From the NCBI RefSeq assembly GCF_001641265.1, contig NW_020167527.1, positions 1,240,001 to 1,304,000 of the forward strand: a stretch of 64,000 nucleotides of DNA. The letters are read 5' to 3'. This document shows, one piece after another, positions 9,464 to 19,583 of the stretch. The notes beneath the pieces are model-generated. The model made no database searches. It had not been told where the DNA came from and saw only the letters and a list, made by a program, of their open reading frames with translations. The position numbers and the translations under genes are program-made. The first letter of the stretch is position 1. Each line of letters begins with the position of its first letter. Source of the DNA: Pseudogymnoascus destructans (Eukaryota; Ascomycota; Leotiomycetes; Thelebolales; Thelebolaceae).

Positions 9464-11398
9464 ATGCCCGACGTTTTTTTAAAACTTGAGAGTCTCAAGT
9501 TATCATGTTCAGAAGAAAGGATAAAGCTTCTCGTCACATCCTCGGCCACCCTCCGGGCTCAAGATGAGCGATTTCGTCGGGTGCTTTCTGGTGAGCTCCT
9601 AAACTTGATGGAGAGTGGGAAGGTCTGTATCAGCCGTGGACCAGGCTGCGACCTTGGATTCGGGTTTTCATTCAAGAACTTACAATCAAATGGGCCTGCT
9701 GAGAAAGCTCTGGTTGAAGAGCTTGGCCGATTTGTTCTTGGAGCACCCGTGAGTTTAGCGTGCATCGTGACTCTCATATTTGTTTCCGTTTCACTGAAGT
9801 CTAGCATAGTGGTGGGAACAACTCCCAGTTTCTCCTTCTCTCAACTCTCCTTCTTCAAGTTGCCCTGATGTGGGACCAACGTTTTCTATCAAGTTACATG
9901 ACACTTTACCAAGTCTACATTCAAATGGGCATCCAAATCCAGAAGAGTCTCCAATCGCCGATCTACATGTCCCGGAATGCGTTCCAGACATGAGGCTTGT
10001 GGGAATCAAGTTCTTCTTTACCTTTGAGCCTACACGCGATACTCCACTGCCAATACTCATAAAGCAAACTGCAACAGAAGATGACATGCTTTTCGAAGAT
10101 GGCTGCGAGAGTGATCCAGACCTCTTTGAAGATATTATGGACTTGGAAGTATTTGATTCTTCAACGCCTCGCCACGAAGCTCTATTTGATACCAGCTCCG
10201 TGTTGGATGGCATGACATGGGAGGATCACAGTTTTGTCGAAGACCAATACTATGCTGATGGATGCGATAATATGTTGCTATACCGAACTGATCACAGCAG
10301 TGTTCATCTGCCAACTCCCGAAGCATCTATGACTTTCAATAGCCAACAGGACACAAGCATGCTTGATTCCATGGAACCCCATTCTTTGAACAACCTCACT
10401 ACCAAACCCTCGCTAAAGTTGACAACAGCAAAACAACTCACTGATGTGGCACTCAGAACATTGTTCGGTGGTCGGCAGACAAAATTTACGCCCAGTATCA
10501 AGGTCCGCAAACCACGTCCGAAACGCCCTCTATCGAGCATTATGCCTCTGTTATGGAGTCCAAGTTTCAAAAATGTATGTCTGCCTGCATCCCACCGAAT
10601 TGATGAAGCTGACATATACATCAGGCCATGTCCGAACGCTCTGCCTTCCTAAACACCATCTCCAGCATCCTCTCCTCCCTCCCTAAAACTAGCCAACTCC
10701 CAAGCCTCCAAAAGAAACTTTCCATAATCCACGAAAACCCCCCAGCCAGGTCCGCCGAAACCCGCCCTCCGCGGCTGAGCGAAACGATCCAAGCCCATGT
10801 GTTCCGAATGATGCAGACCACCCTCTACGAACCGATCGCAAGCCGTCGTCTTCGACCCAGTGTTATTGAGGAAAGTGGGGAGGAGGAAGCGAGAAGCGGG
10901 CTGCCTAGTCGGGATTGTGAGAATAGTGGATCGGCGCAAGTTGACATTGGAAATACGTCGGACGATGTGGTGGATGTGGTGGATGCGGATGAGGGATTTG
11001 AGGATTTGTTTGGCGAAGAGCTGTTGTCGGATGGGGAGATGGATATGCTCTTTGATCTTGAGATTCTGCGGAACCGCGGAGAGAGGGGGAGTTGCAGCAT
11101 GCTTTTTGGGAGTGGAGAGGGGGACTCCAGTATGCTTATGGTGGGCGAGGAAGTGCACGAAGATGCAACCCGAGAAATTGGAGAAGAGGACAGCATACTT
11201 TCAACTGAACAGGACCAACGGAACGATGGTGGCGAGCATATCTTATACGAGCGCGAATTCTGGGACTCAAGCATTGTGGTGGAAGAGCTGGAGGAAGATG
11301 CACGGATGATAATGGACACCGAACCTGGCACGGTCCATGGCTATAGCTCAATGTATTTAGACGATCCGTATATAAATAATGAAGCAATCCTCATTTGA
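9464..11398 (+). CDS. Unrecognised acidic protein, multi-exon
   Basis: Three frames appear to belong to one gene. Exon 1 starts MPDVFLKLESLKLSC (9464) and ends at 9748 before a plausible intron 9749-9804 (GTGAGT...CTAG). The next exon then reads LLLSTLLLQVALMWDQRFLS in frame to a TGA at 9999. A second open frame from about 9858 reads LVGIKFFFTFEP and LLFEDGCESDPDLFEDIMD-like acidic text. A clean intron 10575-10624 (GTATGT...GCTGACATATACATCAG) joins that frame to the last exon, which ends at 11398. The step from one frame to the other between 9868 and 9999 is unresolved: an extra intron or a frameshift. The C-terminal half has repeated Asp/Glu clusters (DDVVDVVDADEGFEDLFGEE) suggesting disorder. 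No function is assigned. Confidence 0.55.
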
Positions 11399-11704
11399 CA
11401 ACCCGGACCCCTATTCATCACTTCATCATTGGAGAGCCAGTCCGCGAGTGGTTTCAGCAGATCCACAGCCTCATTGCTCAGCTTGGTCTGCTAAAGATGT
11501 GATGTTCCCAGCCCTGGTATAGATTCCGGAGAACTGTTGAGATGTCCGCGTAAATTTCGTAGTATCTCGGATCGAGGTGGGATGTTCGAAACGTAACCCC
11601 ACTATTGGTTTCCGTTGTGGTAGTCCACGGTTTCCAGCCAAGGTCACAAGTGCAGTTGTAAAACTCGACTTATGGGCATGAGTGGATGTTTCTTTTGCGC
11701 AATA
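11399..11704. other. Short intergenic stretch up to the pogo insertion
   Basis: No gene or repeat was recognised. It ends at the TA dinucleotide (11703-11704) that flanks the left terminal inverted repeat of the pogo element. Confidence 0.6.
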
Positions 11705-11730
11705 CAGTATTATCTCGTTAAGTCGATGTA
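11705..11730. repeat. Left terminal inverted repeat of pogo element
   Basis: CAGTATTATCTCGTTAAGTC plus three further matching bases, preceded by TA (11703-11704). It is inverted relative to 19175-19199. Confidence 0.88.
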
Positions 11731-11973
11731 ATTGGTCATATATAAATATATCGAGTTATAGTAATATCGAGTTAGAAAGTGATCCGAAGTAGACCCGAAG
11801 TAGCCCCTTAGCTAAACCATCCATCCATCCAACGTGCCTTAAACCAAGTCATTGGCCTGTTTGGCCACTAATTGCCTCTCCACGCGCTCTAAAGAGCGCA
11901 AACGTGATGCCACTATTCTCAGATTCTGAGAACTTAATCAAAACTTAGAGGGCTTGTATGGCGTTCTGTATAG

Positions 11974-12083
11974 GAGCACAGGATGCTAGGGCTCCTCATT
12001 GTCATCATCAAGAGGTGGAGGGAGGCTTAGATGAGGACGCAATTCTATAGAGGGCGATGGCTCTATATATACAGGTTTCCGAT
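11974..12083. repeat. Rearranged duplicate of pogo transposase tail
   Basis: 11974-12012 matches, in the orientation expected from the left terminal repeat, the tail region GAGCACAGGATGCT...CATCATCTTGA at about 16271-16311. 12009-12083 matches the neighbouring tail region (16320-16385) in the opposite orientation. The switch falls in a shared CAAGA. At 12083 the pogo sequence passes directly into gypsy reverse transcriptase. Confidence 0.75.
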
Positions 12084-14959
12084 TGGGTTGGCAAACGCGT
12101 CAGCAACATTCCAGGCGTACATGAATGAGACCCTACAAGGGCTCATGGACACCATCTGTGTGGTGTACCTTGACGATATCCTCATTTACTCCCAGGATGA
12201 GGAGGGACATGCCAACCATGTACGAGAGGTCCTAGGACGCTTACGCGAGGCGAACCTATATGTGAAGCTCTCAAAGTGCGAGTTCAATGCCAAGAAGGTA
12301 AGTTTCCTTGGGTACATTGTCACTACGGAAGGAGTAGCCATGGAAAGCGACCGTGTAGTTGCAATCGCTGAATGGCCAGTATTAAGACCTATCGAGAAGT
12401 CTAGGTATTCCTTGGCTTTGTGAATTTCTATTGGCGCTTTGTGAAGAAATACTCTTCCGTGGTGGCAATAGTGAAGTCCTTCGAACAATGGAGGCACTAC
12501 TTCGCGGGAAGTCGGTACCCAATCGAGGTCCTTACAGACCACAATAATCTGAAGTATTTCATGGAAACCACTGCCCTTACAAGAAGGCAAGCACGGTGGG
12601 CGCAGGCATTGTCTGCGTATGATTTCCATATTGTGTACCGGGCTGGAAAGACGAACCCAGCCGATGGCCCTTCAAGGAGACCAGACTATGAGGTCGTGAA
12701 GGACAGTCAGAACGTCATGTTACCAACCTTTAAAGATAAGCTCCAAAGAGCCATGCAAGCAGGAGGTGTCCTACCAATGGACATGGCAATGGTAAGCGCA
12801 GAAGGCGCCAGACCAGATGAGAACCAAAATAAGGACACCAAGAGTCCAGGTTTCGTTGTCCCTAGAGTTGCGGTGACAGCCATAACTCAGGGAGAGAGCG
12901 CCTATGGAGCTGCAACGGGCCCACTGATGGACTTGATTAAAACCCTTCAGGTGACTGACGAGTTAGCTGTTAAATGGGCCAAGGACGCTGGGACGGTGCA
13001 AGCAAAGGGCTCTCCAGGTTGGAAGGTAGACGATGCAGGCATCCTATGCTTCAAGGGAGCGGTATACGTACCTCCCAATCAGGCAGTGAGGATGGAAATC
13101 TTCAAGATTTGCCATGACGACCCACTGGCCGGGCACTTCGGGTATAAGAAAACCCAAGAGTTGATCCAACGCAAATACTACTGGCCTGGGCTCACCAAAG
13201 AGACCCAGAAGTACGTACAAGGCTGTGATAGATGCAAACGCATCAAGCCTGTAAGGCATAGGCCGTATGGTGAAATGCAGGCTTTAAAGATGCCCTCAAA
13301 GCCATTCGAGTCCATAAGTATGGACTTTATCACAGATCTGCCCCCAAGTGTAGGAGCAGATCAAGGCAAGGCCTCAAACTCCATCCTTGTGATTGTTGAT
13401 CGTTATACTAAGGTGTCCAAATATATCCCATGTAGGAAAACCATCATGGCCCCAGAGCTGTCGCATGTCTTCTTTGAGGCCTGGGTGAAGGACTTTGGGA
13501 TTCCAGCCGAAATAATCTCAGATTGAGGAAGCGTATTCACCTGCCACTTTTGGTCAGCGTTCTGTTTCTACCTCAAAGTAAGGCGCAACCTATCGACAGC
13601 CTTCCACCCTCAATTGGACGGTCAAACTGAGAGGCAGAATCAAAATATTGAGGCCTACCTGCGGCTGCACTGCAATCAGCACCAGGACAATTGGATGGAA
13701 CTCCTCCACTTTGCGGAACTGACCTACAATAACGCATTCCATGAATCCATCAAAAATGTCGCCCAACAAGGCCAGGTATGGCATCAATATTGACCTGCAT
13801 CAAGGGGTCGAGGATGACCCCACGAGAAGGGAAGTGCCAGTCGCAAAGGACTGAGTAAACATGATCCTTGAGCTGTGCCAAAACCTGGAGGAGGCATAGA
13901 AACAGATGAAGGAAGCCCAAGTAAGGGGCTACAACAAGCTGCACAAACCAATGAAGTACGTAGTAGGAGAGAAGGTGTGGCTCTCGGCCAAGAATATCCG
14001 AACCACCCAGCCGAGCAAGAAGCTAGGGCACCACTGGCTCGGACCATATAAAATCACCCAGCGGGTTGGAAAACAGGCGTACAGGTTGGAGCTACCACCT
14101 AGGTGTAAGGACAGTTCGAACTGAGGCTGACCTTCAAGTCTGCAGAAGTATCCGAAGTATAATGTGAAGACTTCGATACTCGAAGCAGTAGGACAAGGTA
14201 TAGTAGTTCAGGCTCCAAAGCATATACTTTATACCACAGGGGTCAAGTGGTGAGACTAACAGGTTGGCCAAGTGGTTCGACTCGAAGTAAGGGAATGCAA
14301 AGTAAGTCGAAGCAGGAGGAATTGCAAGAAGGCCAAGTAGTATATAATTTGCTAGCTAAAGATCAATAAGAGACATGAGCAATAAGTGCTTATATAACAG
14401 TAAAAATCCGTAGTGCCAAATAAGCGAAGGAACTAATTAACCGAACCCTAGCTAAGCGAGCCCTAGTGCAGCAAGCCAATAACAAGAGAGCCTAAGCCAG
14501 TAGTCAACATTTGGGCTGATCTAGGTCAGCAAGTGAAGCGAAGTGAGCAAAGTGAGCGAAGCAGGTGAAGTGAATGACATAGTGAAATAAGTACTAGAGA
14601 CTAAAGCGAATCGAAGGGTCGTGACACAAATATCGAAGGAGTGTCATGATACTAGGTACAAGGCAATCCACGATATATTCCAAGTGTCCCTGTTGGAAAG
14701 ACATTGGGTAAACACAGACAAGCCTGACCCTCAGCCTAGTCCAGAGATTGTAGATGGCGAGGAAGAATACCAAGTAGAAGCGGTCCTAGACCACAGGGTA
14801 ATCAAACGAGGAAAGTGCCAAAGGGAAGAATACCTGATCTGGTGGAAAGGGTATACTGAGGCAGACGATCAATGGGTGCCAAAACATGACGTAGGGCTAC
14901 CATTAATCGAGGCATATCACAGGAAGCATACACAAGGAAGCAAGGATGGGACAATGTAA
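12084..14959 (+). pseudogene. Gypsy A copy 2 pol remnant (RT, RNase H, integrase, chromodomain)
   Basis: The reverse transcriptase frame (to 12423) keeps YLDD but shifts at WPVLRPIEK. A deletion near 12480 removes the start of RNase H, which resumes at YPIEVLTDHNNLKYFMETT. The integrase has the HHCC region (FKICHDDPLAGHFGYKKTQE, GCDRCKR), the core SISMDFITDLP and EIISD followed at once by a stop, then [18 protein letters not shown] in another frame, and KVWLSAKNIRTTQPSKKLGH. After the LTR F insertion it continues YKAIHDIFQVSLLERHW and a chromodomain (EYQVEAVLDHR, EYLIWWKGYTEADDQWVP). At least four frame changes or stops exclude function. Confidence 0.85.
14104..14651. mobile_element. Solo LTR-like insertion, family F (548 bp)
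   Basis: Flanked by CTAGG at 14099-14103 and 14652-14656. It starts TGTAAGGACAG and ends TGTCATGATA. Removing it and one CTAGG restores the gypsy frame LELPPRYKAIHDIFQ. The terminal TA instead of CA could be a CA-to-TA mutation. It is AG-rich with repeated AAGCGAAG/AAGTGAGC words and has no coding content. Only one copy is seen. Confidence 0.72.
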
Positions 14960-15152
14960 TGGTATTAACCCTACAAACTGTGGGAATGATCTATCAGAAC
15001 CCTAGTCTCAGATGAGGGCGATGACAAGGACTTGGACTCAGACGAGGACGACGAAGAAACAGGGATCACACCCTCATCCCTAGACGACAAGGACTGGACT
15101 GAAGGAGGCCCTGGGGTGCTGGCGGTGGGGTGTTGAACTTCCACTTGCCACG

Positions 15153-16098
15153 TGTCATACTGACATTCGTTGCACTCAGTTTGCTATCAAACTCAAGAGC
15201 AAACTTGGAAATCTCCTCGTCAAACCTACAAGTCACTATACATATTTTGGCTTATCACACCAACAACAAGAGCAATACTACTCAACGATTGCTACAACCA
15301 TCTATAATTCATTACACGTCATCGCTCCTTAGTTACTGGGCCGATATTACCACATAGCATATCTCTACAACCCTCTATGATTCATTACATGACATCACTC
15401 ATACTACCACATGACATATCTCTACCAACTAGAGGCCTAGGAGCATGAACAATAGCTCTAAAAGCTCCTACGAACCTCTATGATTCATTACATGTCATCG
15501 CTCTTTAGTTACCCACAAGATTGGTTAAGTTATGATATAATTTGTCTATGACATAATTTGTCTATGACATAATTTGTCTATGACATAATTTGTCTATAGG
15601 GGTACTCTGACCTTGGACCTCCTGTTACTTCCTATAGGCTACGAACCTAAGAGATGGTTCTATGGGATTCTCTTACGTCGACTACAGTTACCAAGCCTGG
15701 TAAGTCATGGAAAGTCTTGGAAAATGAGAGAACTACACTCCTTTAGCATAAATAGGATTGCCCTTTCCTTAAGAAAGGGCAAGCAGACAATACAGTAAAT
15801 CGACTATCACATACTTCCACGTCTTTTCCAAGCTTCCAAGCATTCATCTTGTTTGTTACTCCTTGTTTCTGAAAAGTCAGTGAGGTGTTAACCTCTGACT
15901 TACCCCTGAGTTCCCAGACTCAACATTTGTTGCAACTTGTCTGAACCACTTCACTACATCACACACCTGATTGCTGCGTTGTGGAATAGTCTAAGCTACG
16001 ACCCTTTGGCTCTGTTTTCTAAGACAGTGTGTTGTCTTAGTAAATTTATCCCTTCCTTGGGTGGCTAGATTCTCACATCTGGTGCACCCACCATTACA
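15153..16098 (+). mobile_element. Solo LTR, family B copy 2
   Basis: Same TGTCATACTG start and CACCATTACA end as the copy at 2669-3604, but rearranged inside: small deletions and duplications, and a 16-bp unit (TCTATGACATAATTTG) repeated four times near 15543-15598. No matching 5-bp duplication is found on the right, because a fragment of an inverted family B LTR abuts it at 16099. Confidence 0.85.
15543..15598 (+). repeat. 16-bp tandem repeat inside LTR B copy 2
   Basis: About four copies of TCTATGACATAATTTG. The other family B copies have a single copy of this word (for example near 3050-3065). Confidence 0.85.
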
Positions 16099-16150
16099 GT
16101 TTGCTCTTGAGTTTGATAGCAAACTGAGTGCAACGAATGTCAGTATGACA
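16099..16150 (-). mobile_element. Inverted 52-bp terminal fragment of LTR B
   Basis: Reverse complement of the first ~52 bp of LTR B, ending CAGTATGACA, directly abutting the 3' end of LTR B copy 2. It is then followed by sequence downstream of the pogo transposase. This implies recombination or deletion between two oppositely oriented LTR B copies. Confidence 0.8.
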
Positions 16151-16257
16151 TTCCCCCTTCATCTTTTTTGTATCCTTCGTAGTAGACCTATAGGATAGCA
16201 TCCGTTTAGCCTCTGACTCACACTCTCATATGCTATTACTGTGAGCTGGGTGCCCTG
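16151..16257 (-). repeat. Sequence at the end of the pogo gene, also found at 40095-40200
   Basis: About 100 bp (CATCTTTTTTGTATCCTTCG to GCTGGGTGCCCTGTG) shared with 40095-40200 at high identity. Its last ~20 bp encode the transposase C-terminus (KHRAPSSQ). A 35-bp piece also occurs in the opposite orientation at 59318-59352. Confidence 0.8.
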
Positions 16258-16716
16258 TGCTTCTGTGTGATGAGCACAGGATGCTGGGACTCCTCATCAT
16301 CATCATCTTGAGCATCGGAAACCTGTATATATGGAGCCATCGCCTCCTGTATAATCGTGTCCTCATCTAAGCCTCCCTCCACCTCTTGTATTGCCTCCTC
16401 CACTGGATTCAAAAAGTTCGAAAGGTCCATAGCATCTGATATATGACCAGCTTGTTGTACTCGAGTATATAAGTCGTTTAGAACAGGGAGTGGGTGTATA
16501 GGAAGCTGTATTGGGCGTAAAAGAATCGTGCTTTGTTGAAAGCAATTGTAGATAGTTGTATTTGTAACGTTGTGATGCCATGATCGAATAAGCCAGCGAA
16601 TTGCAAAGTGTATTGTCATTGTTTTGATTGGATCCAGGTTGTTGCTAAAAGATTAGAGCATGAACTCAAGCCATTGCCGACGATAATAGCTTTTTAAAGA
16701 GGCTATAATACCTTGA

Positions 16717-17652
16717 TGTAATGGTGGGTGCACCAGATGTGAGAATCTAGCCACCCAAGGAAGGGATGATTTTACTAAGACAACACACTGTCTTAGGAAA
16801 CAGAGCCAAAGGGTTGTAGCTTCGACTATTCCACAACGCAGCAATCAGGTGTGTGATGTAGTGAAGTTGTTCAGACAAGTTGCAACAAATGTTGAGTCTG
16901 GGAACTCAGGGGTAAGTCAGAGGTTAACACCTCACTGACTTTTCAGAAACAAGGAGTAACAAGATGAATGCTTGGAAGCTTGTAAAAGACGGGGAAGTAT
17001 GTGATAGTCGATTTAATGTATTGCCTGCTTGCCCTTTCTTAAGGAAAGGGCAATCCTATTTATGCCAAAGGAGTGTAGTTCTCTCATTTTCCATGACTTT
17101 CCATGACTAACCAGGCTTGGTAAATGTATTAGAAATCAAGTGCGACCCACAACTAGCTTGCTAATCATGTAGTGAACGTAAGAGAATCCCATAGAACCAT
17201 CTCTTGGGTTCCTAGCCTATAGGAAGTGAAAAGGAGGTCCAAGGTCAGAGTACCTATAGATAAATTATGTCATAACTTAACCAATCTTGTGGGTAACTAA
17301 GGAGCGATGACGTGTAATGAATCATAGAGGGTTGTAGAAGCTTCTAGAGCTATCGTTCATGTTCCTAGGCCTCTAGTTGGTAGAGATATGCCATGTGGTA
17401 GTATTGGCCCACCCCCTTAAGGAGGAGATTTTCTTAATAACTTGTTCAATGAGTGTTCAAATGATATGCCGTGATGTATGTAGCATAAACAGATGTAGTA
17501 GAAGAGTTTGCAGCAATCGTTGAGTAGTATTGCTTCTGTTGTTGGTGTGATAAGCCAAGATATGTATGGTGACTTGTAGGTTTGAGGAGGAGATTTCTAA
17601 GTTTGCTCTTGAGTTTGATAGCAAACTGAGTGCAACGAATGTCAGTATGACA
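16717..17652 (-). mobile_element. Solo LTR, family B copy 3 (936 bp)
   Basis: Minus-oriented copy (plus strand begins TGTAATGGTGGG and ends CAGTATGACA) flanked by CTTGA at 16712-16716 and 17653-17657. It interrupts the pogo transposase between PLDQ and GIIASL. It is very similar to copy 1 over the whole length, including the 10-bp stem with the loop reversed (TTAAG). Confidence 0.92.
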
Positions 17653-18366
17653 CTTGATCGAGAGGTTGATATCGACTGGTCGCATTTGGAGGAAGCCAGA
17701 TAATTCGTATGTTTGGAGGAGGAGGCGTCGATTCCACTGCAGCGATATGGGCTGAGAAGTTATCCATTGTAAGCAGTATAGAACGTGACGTACCAATATG
17801 AGTATAGAAAGCATTTAGCCAATCTGCCATAACAAATTGATTCATCCAAGCCTTCTTATTCCACCTCCAAACCCCACCCATTGCCCCTACATCAACGTGT
17901 TGTAAAGCTCGAGGCTTTTTAGCCTTTCCAATAAACCAAAGAGAAAGTCAATCTGTTCCAGCAGCATTAACACAAATGGCTACTGATATGCGTGCTTAGT
18001 CCTTCTTCTGTCCTGCAATTGATCGTGTTGTAAAGCCCTTTGAAGGGCTCATCCTCCAGTAAAGCCCAGTCTCATCCATGTTGTAAATATTGTCCTCTAA
18101 AAACTCCCCCGCAATAGTTTGTATAGCCTTCATTTGTTCTTCTGCAGTGACACCAATAGATCCAGCTTCGCCATGTAGAGTTCGATATAATATATTATGC
18201 AGTTGTCGAAACTTTACGATCCATCCGTAACTAAATTCTGTCGTAGGTAGTCCACGGTATTGTGGTAGCTGATTCCAGATAATCTTCGCCTTTGATTGTA
18301 AGATTTCTGTAGTTGTAATGCCGCCACGCTCTTCAATAAGCCTCTGCCAGTCGTAAAGAGCAGCTT

Positions 18367-18764
18367 TGTTACGGCTACGGTAATGTGACGTCATGGTTGT
18401 AGGACCAGGGCCTAGTAACGTGACGTGTGAGTCACAGGGGGCAAGAGGGGTAGGCTGCCATGTGACGGGGCTAATGGATAGTTGCAGAAACTAGTGGATA
18501 TTGGATAGTTGAGCTATCCACAAACTATCCTGAATATCTAGCTATCCGCCAACTATCCAGATTACCCATGAGGCACGACGCCACTATATAAGTAGATAGT
18601 ATTTCGTTAGATAGGAGCTTCGTGCTCAACTCAATATAGTATTCTTTACAATACTGTAACGTGTTACTTGGAAAGCCTTTGTGTTTAATCCCCTGCCTCC
18701 TCTGTCAAGTCAACCTTATGCAAGAAACCCCTGTGTCTTCTATCGTTTAGAAGTCAGCGTTACA
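18367..18764. mobile_element. Solo LTR, family G copy 2 (398 bp)
   Basis: Begins TGTTACGG, ends AGCGTTACA, flanked by AGCTT at 18362-18366 and 18765-18769. It interrupts the pogo transposase N-terminus. Its last ~190 bp match the first ~190 bp of 709-1183 in reverse. The other half holds nested short palindromes around GGATAGTT/AACTATCC (18470-18560). Confidence 0.88.
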
Positions 18765-19174
18765 AGCTTCTAATTCAGGCCAGGCGACAGCGCGGCGACG
18801 CTGAGCTTTAGAGCTGTTTGTTTCCAGAGTATTAGAAGTATCGTCAAGGTCCAAAAATCGAGAGCTAAGGAATTCTGAGACTGTAGATTGGCTAAGTCGA
18901 CGATTGTATTTCTTGAGGAACCACTGTATAGTGGCCTTTTGTGTAGGTTTCGGATGGTGAGATCGATGCCAGGTTCGGAGGGCTTTTCGCTGTTCGAGAG
19001 ACATAGAATAGAGCTTTTTTGAAGGCATTTTGAAGGTATTCTAAGAGTAGTCCAGTAATTAGTTTAAGTCGATAATTGGGAAAAGGGACTCAATATCATG
19101 TGTATCGTGATTTGTATGACGAATGGAAGGATCCGAAGAAAGTTATCGAGTTATCCAGAAAATTGACTAATTGT

Positions 19175-19199
19175 GTATCGACTTAACGAGATAATACTG
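19175..19199. repeat. Right terminal inverted repeat of pogo element
   Basis: Ends GACTTAACGAGATAATACTG, followed by TA (19200-19201). It is the inverse of 11705-11727. Confidence 0.88.
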
Positions 19200-19201
19200 T
19201 A

Positions 19202-19583
19202 TGCCTGACGATAGCACTAGGAAAAGCTGCCATTCTCTTTCCCTTAACAGGTAGCCCTGTAACTAACGTTATGTTACTGTAGCCGTAACACGGAGGCTGT
19301 AGGTGTAGGCTCTACAGCTAGCAGACTGTAGAAAATATCATATTTCTAGTAGCTCTAAGCCCTAGGTAATACTGCTTAAGAATCCATTTCTTAAGGGCTT
19401 CTAACTACGTAGTAGAGAGCACCTTATTCTAACCTCTATAGGTAAGAGTTTTGGTGAGTAGTGGCAGTGAACAGACGCATGTCGCGAAACCGCGCATCTC
19501 GCTTCTCCAAAATTCTCGTTCGCGCATCTCTCTTCCTCCAACCTTGAGCGAAGCGAGAAGTTGGAAACGACGATTAACTGATC
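19202..19583. other. Intergenic, upstream of F-box gene
   Basis: AT-rich, with several CTGTAG/CTACAG words. No gene or clear element was recognised. Confidence 0.5.

Larger units (their letters stand above)
12084..15152 (+). mobile_element. Gypsy A copy 2, 5'-truncated and decayed
   Basis: Starts abruptly inside the reverse transcriptase (GLANASATFQAYMNETLQGL, then VVYLDDILIYSQ) and continues through RNase H remnants, integrase and a chromodomain-containing tail ending at 14959. Protein and DNA closely match gypsy A at the left window edge. Gag, protease and the 5' LTR are missing. It is interrupted by a 548-bp LTR-like insertion at 14104-14651 and followed at 15153 by a solo LTR B. Confidence 0.88.
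16236..19028 (-). pseudogene. Pogo/Fot1-family transposase, interrupted
   Basis: A CENP-B-type helix-turn-helix plus DDE transposase that would cut and paste at TA. Block 1 (19028-18765) has MPSKKLYSMSLEQRKALRTW and the DNA-binding helices. Block 2 (18366-17653) holds the rest of the HTH, the first catalytic Asp in NMDETGLYWRM, the second in ILLTMDNFSAH and the third in SRYQPLDQ. Block 3 (16716-16236) resumes GIIASLKSYYRRQWLEFML and runs to an acidic tail. Removing LTR G gives ELEA-ALYDWQ, and removing LTR B gives PLDQ-GIIASL, both in frame. Independent lesions are in-frame stops after AGQKKD (17996) and in AGTD-LSLWF. Inactive. Confidence 0.88.
11705..19199 (-). mobile_element. Pogo/Fot1-type DNA transposon expanded by nested insertions
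   Basis: The left end CAGTATTATCTCGTTAAGTC (from 11705) is repeated inverted at the right end (to 19199), with at least 23 matching positions, and both ends are flanked by TA. The transposase is read on the minus strand from 19028 to 16236 in three blocks separated by solo LTRs G (18367-18764) and B (16717-17652). A gypsy A copy, a solo LTR B and rearranged pieces of the transposase tail occupy 11974-16150. The two ends may come from one element or from two copies fused by rearrangement, since tail sequence occurs at both 11974-12083 and 16255-16385. Confidence 0.82.

Noticed and set aside
16717..17652. Long intron in the pogo transposase
   Set aside because: A flanking CTTGA duplication, TG...CA ends and four further copies show it is an LTR-type insertion.
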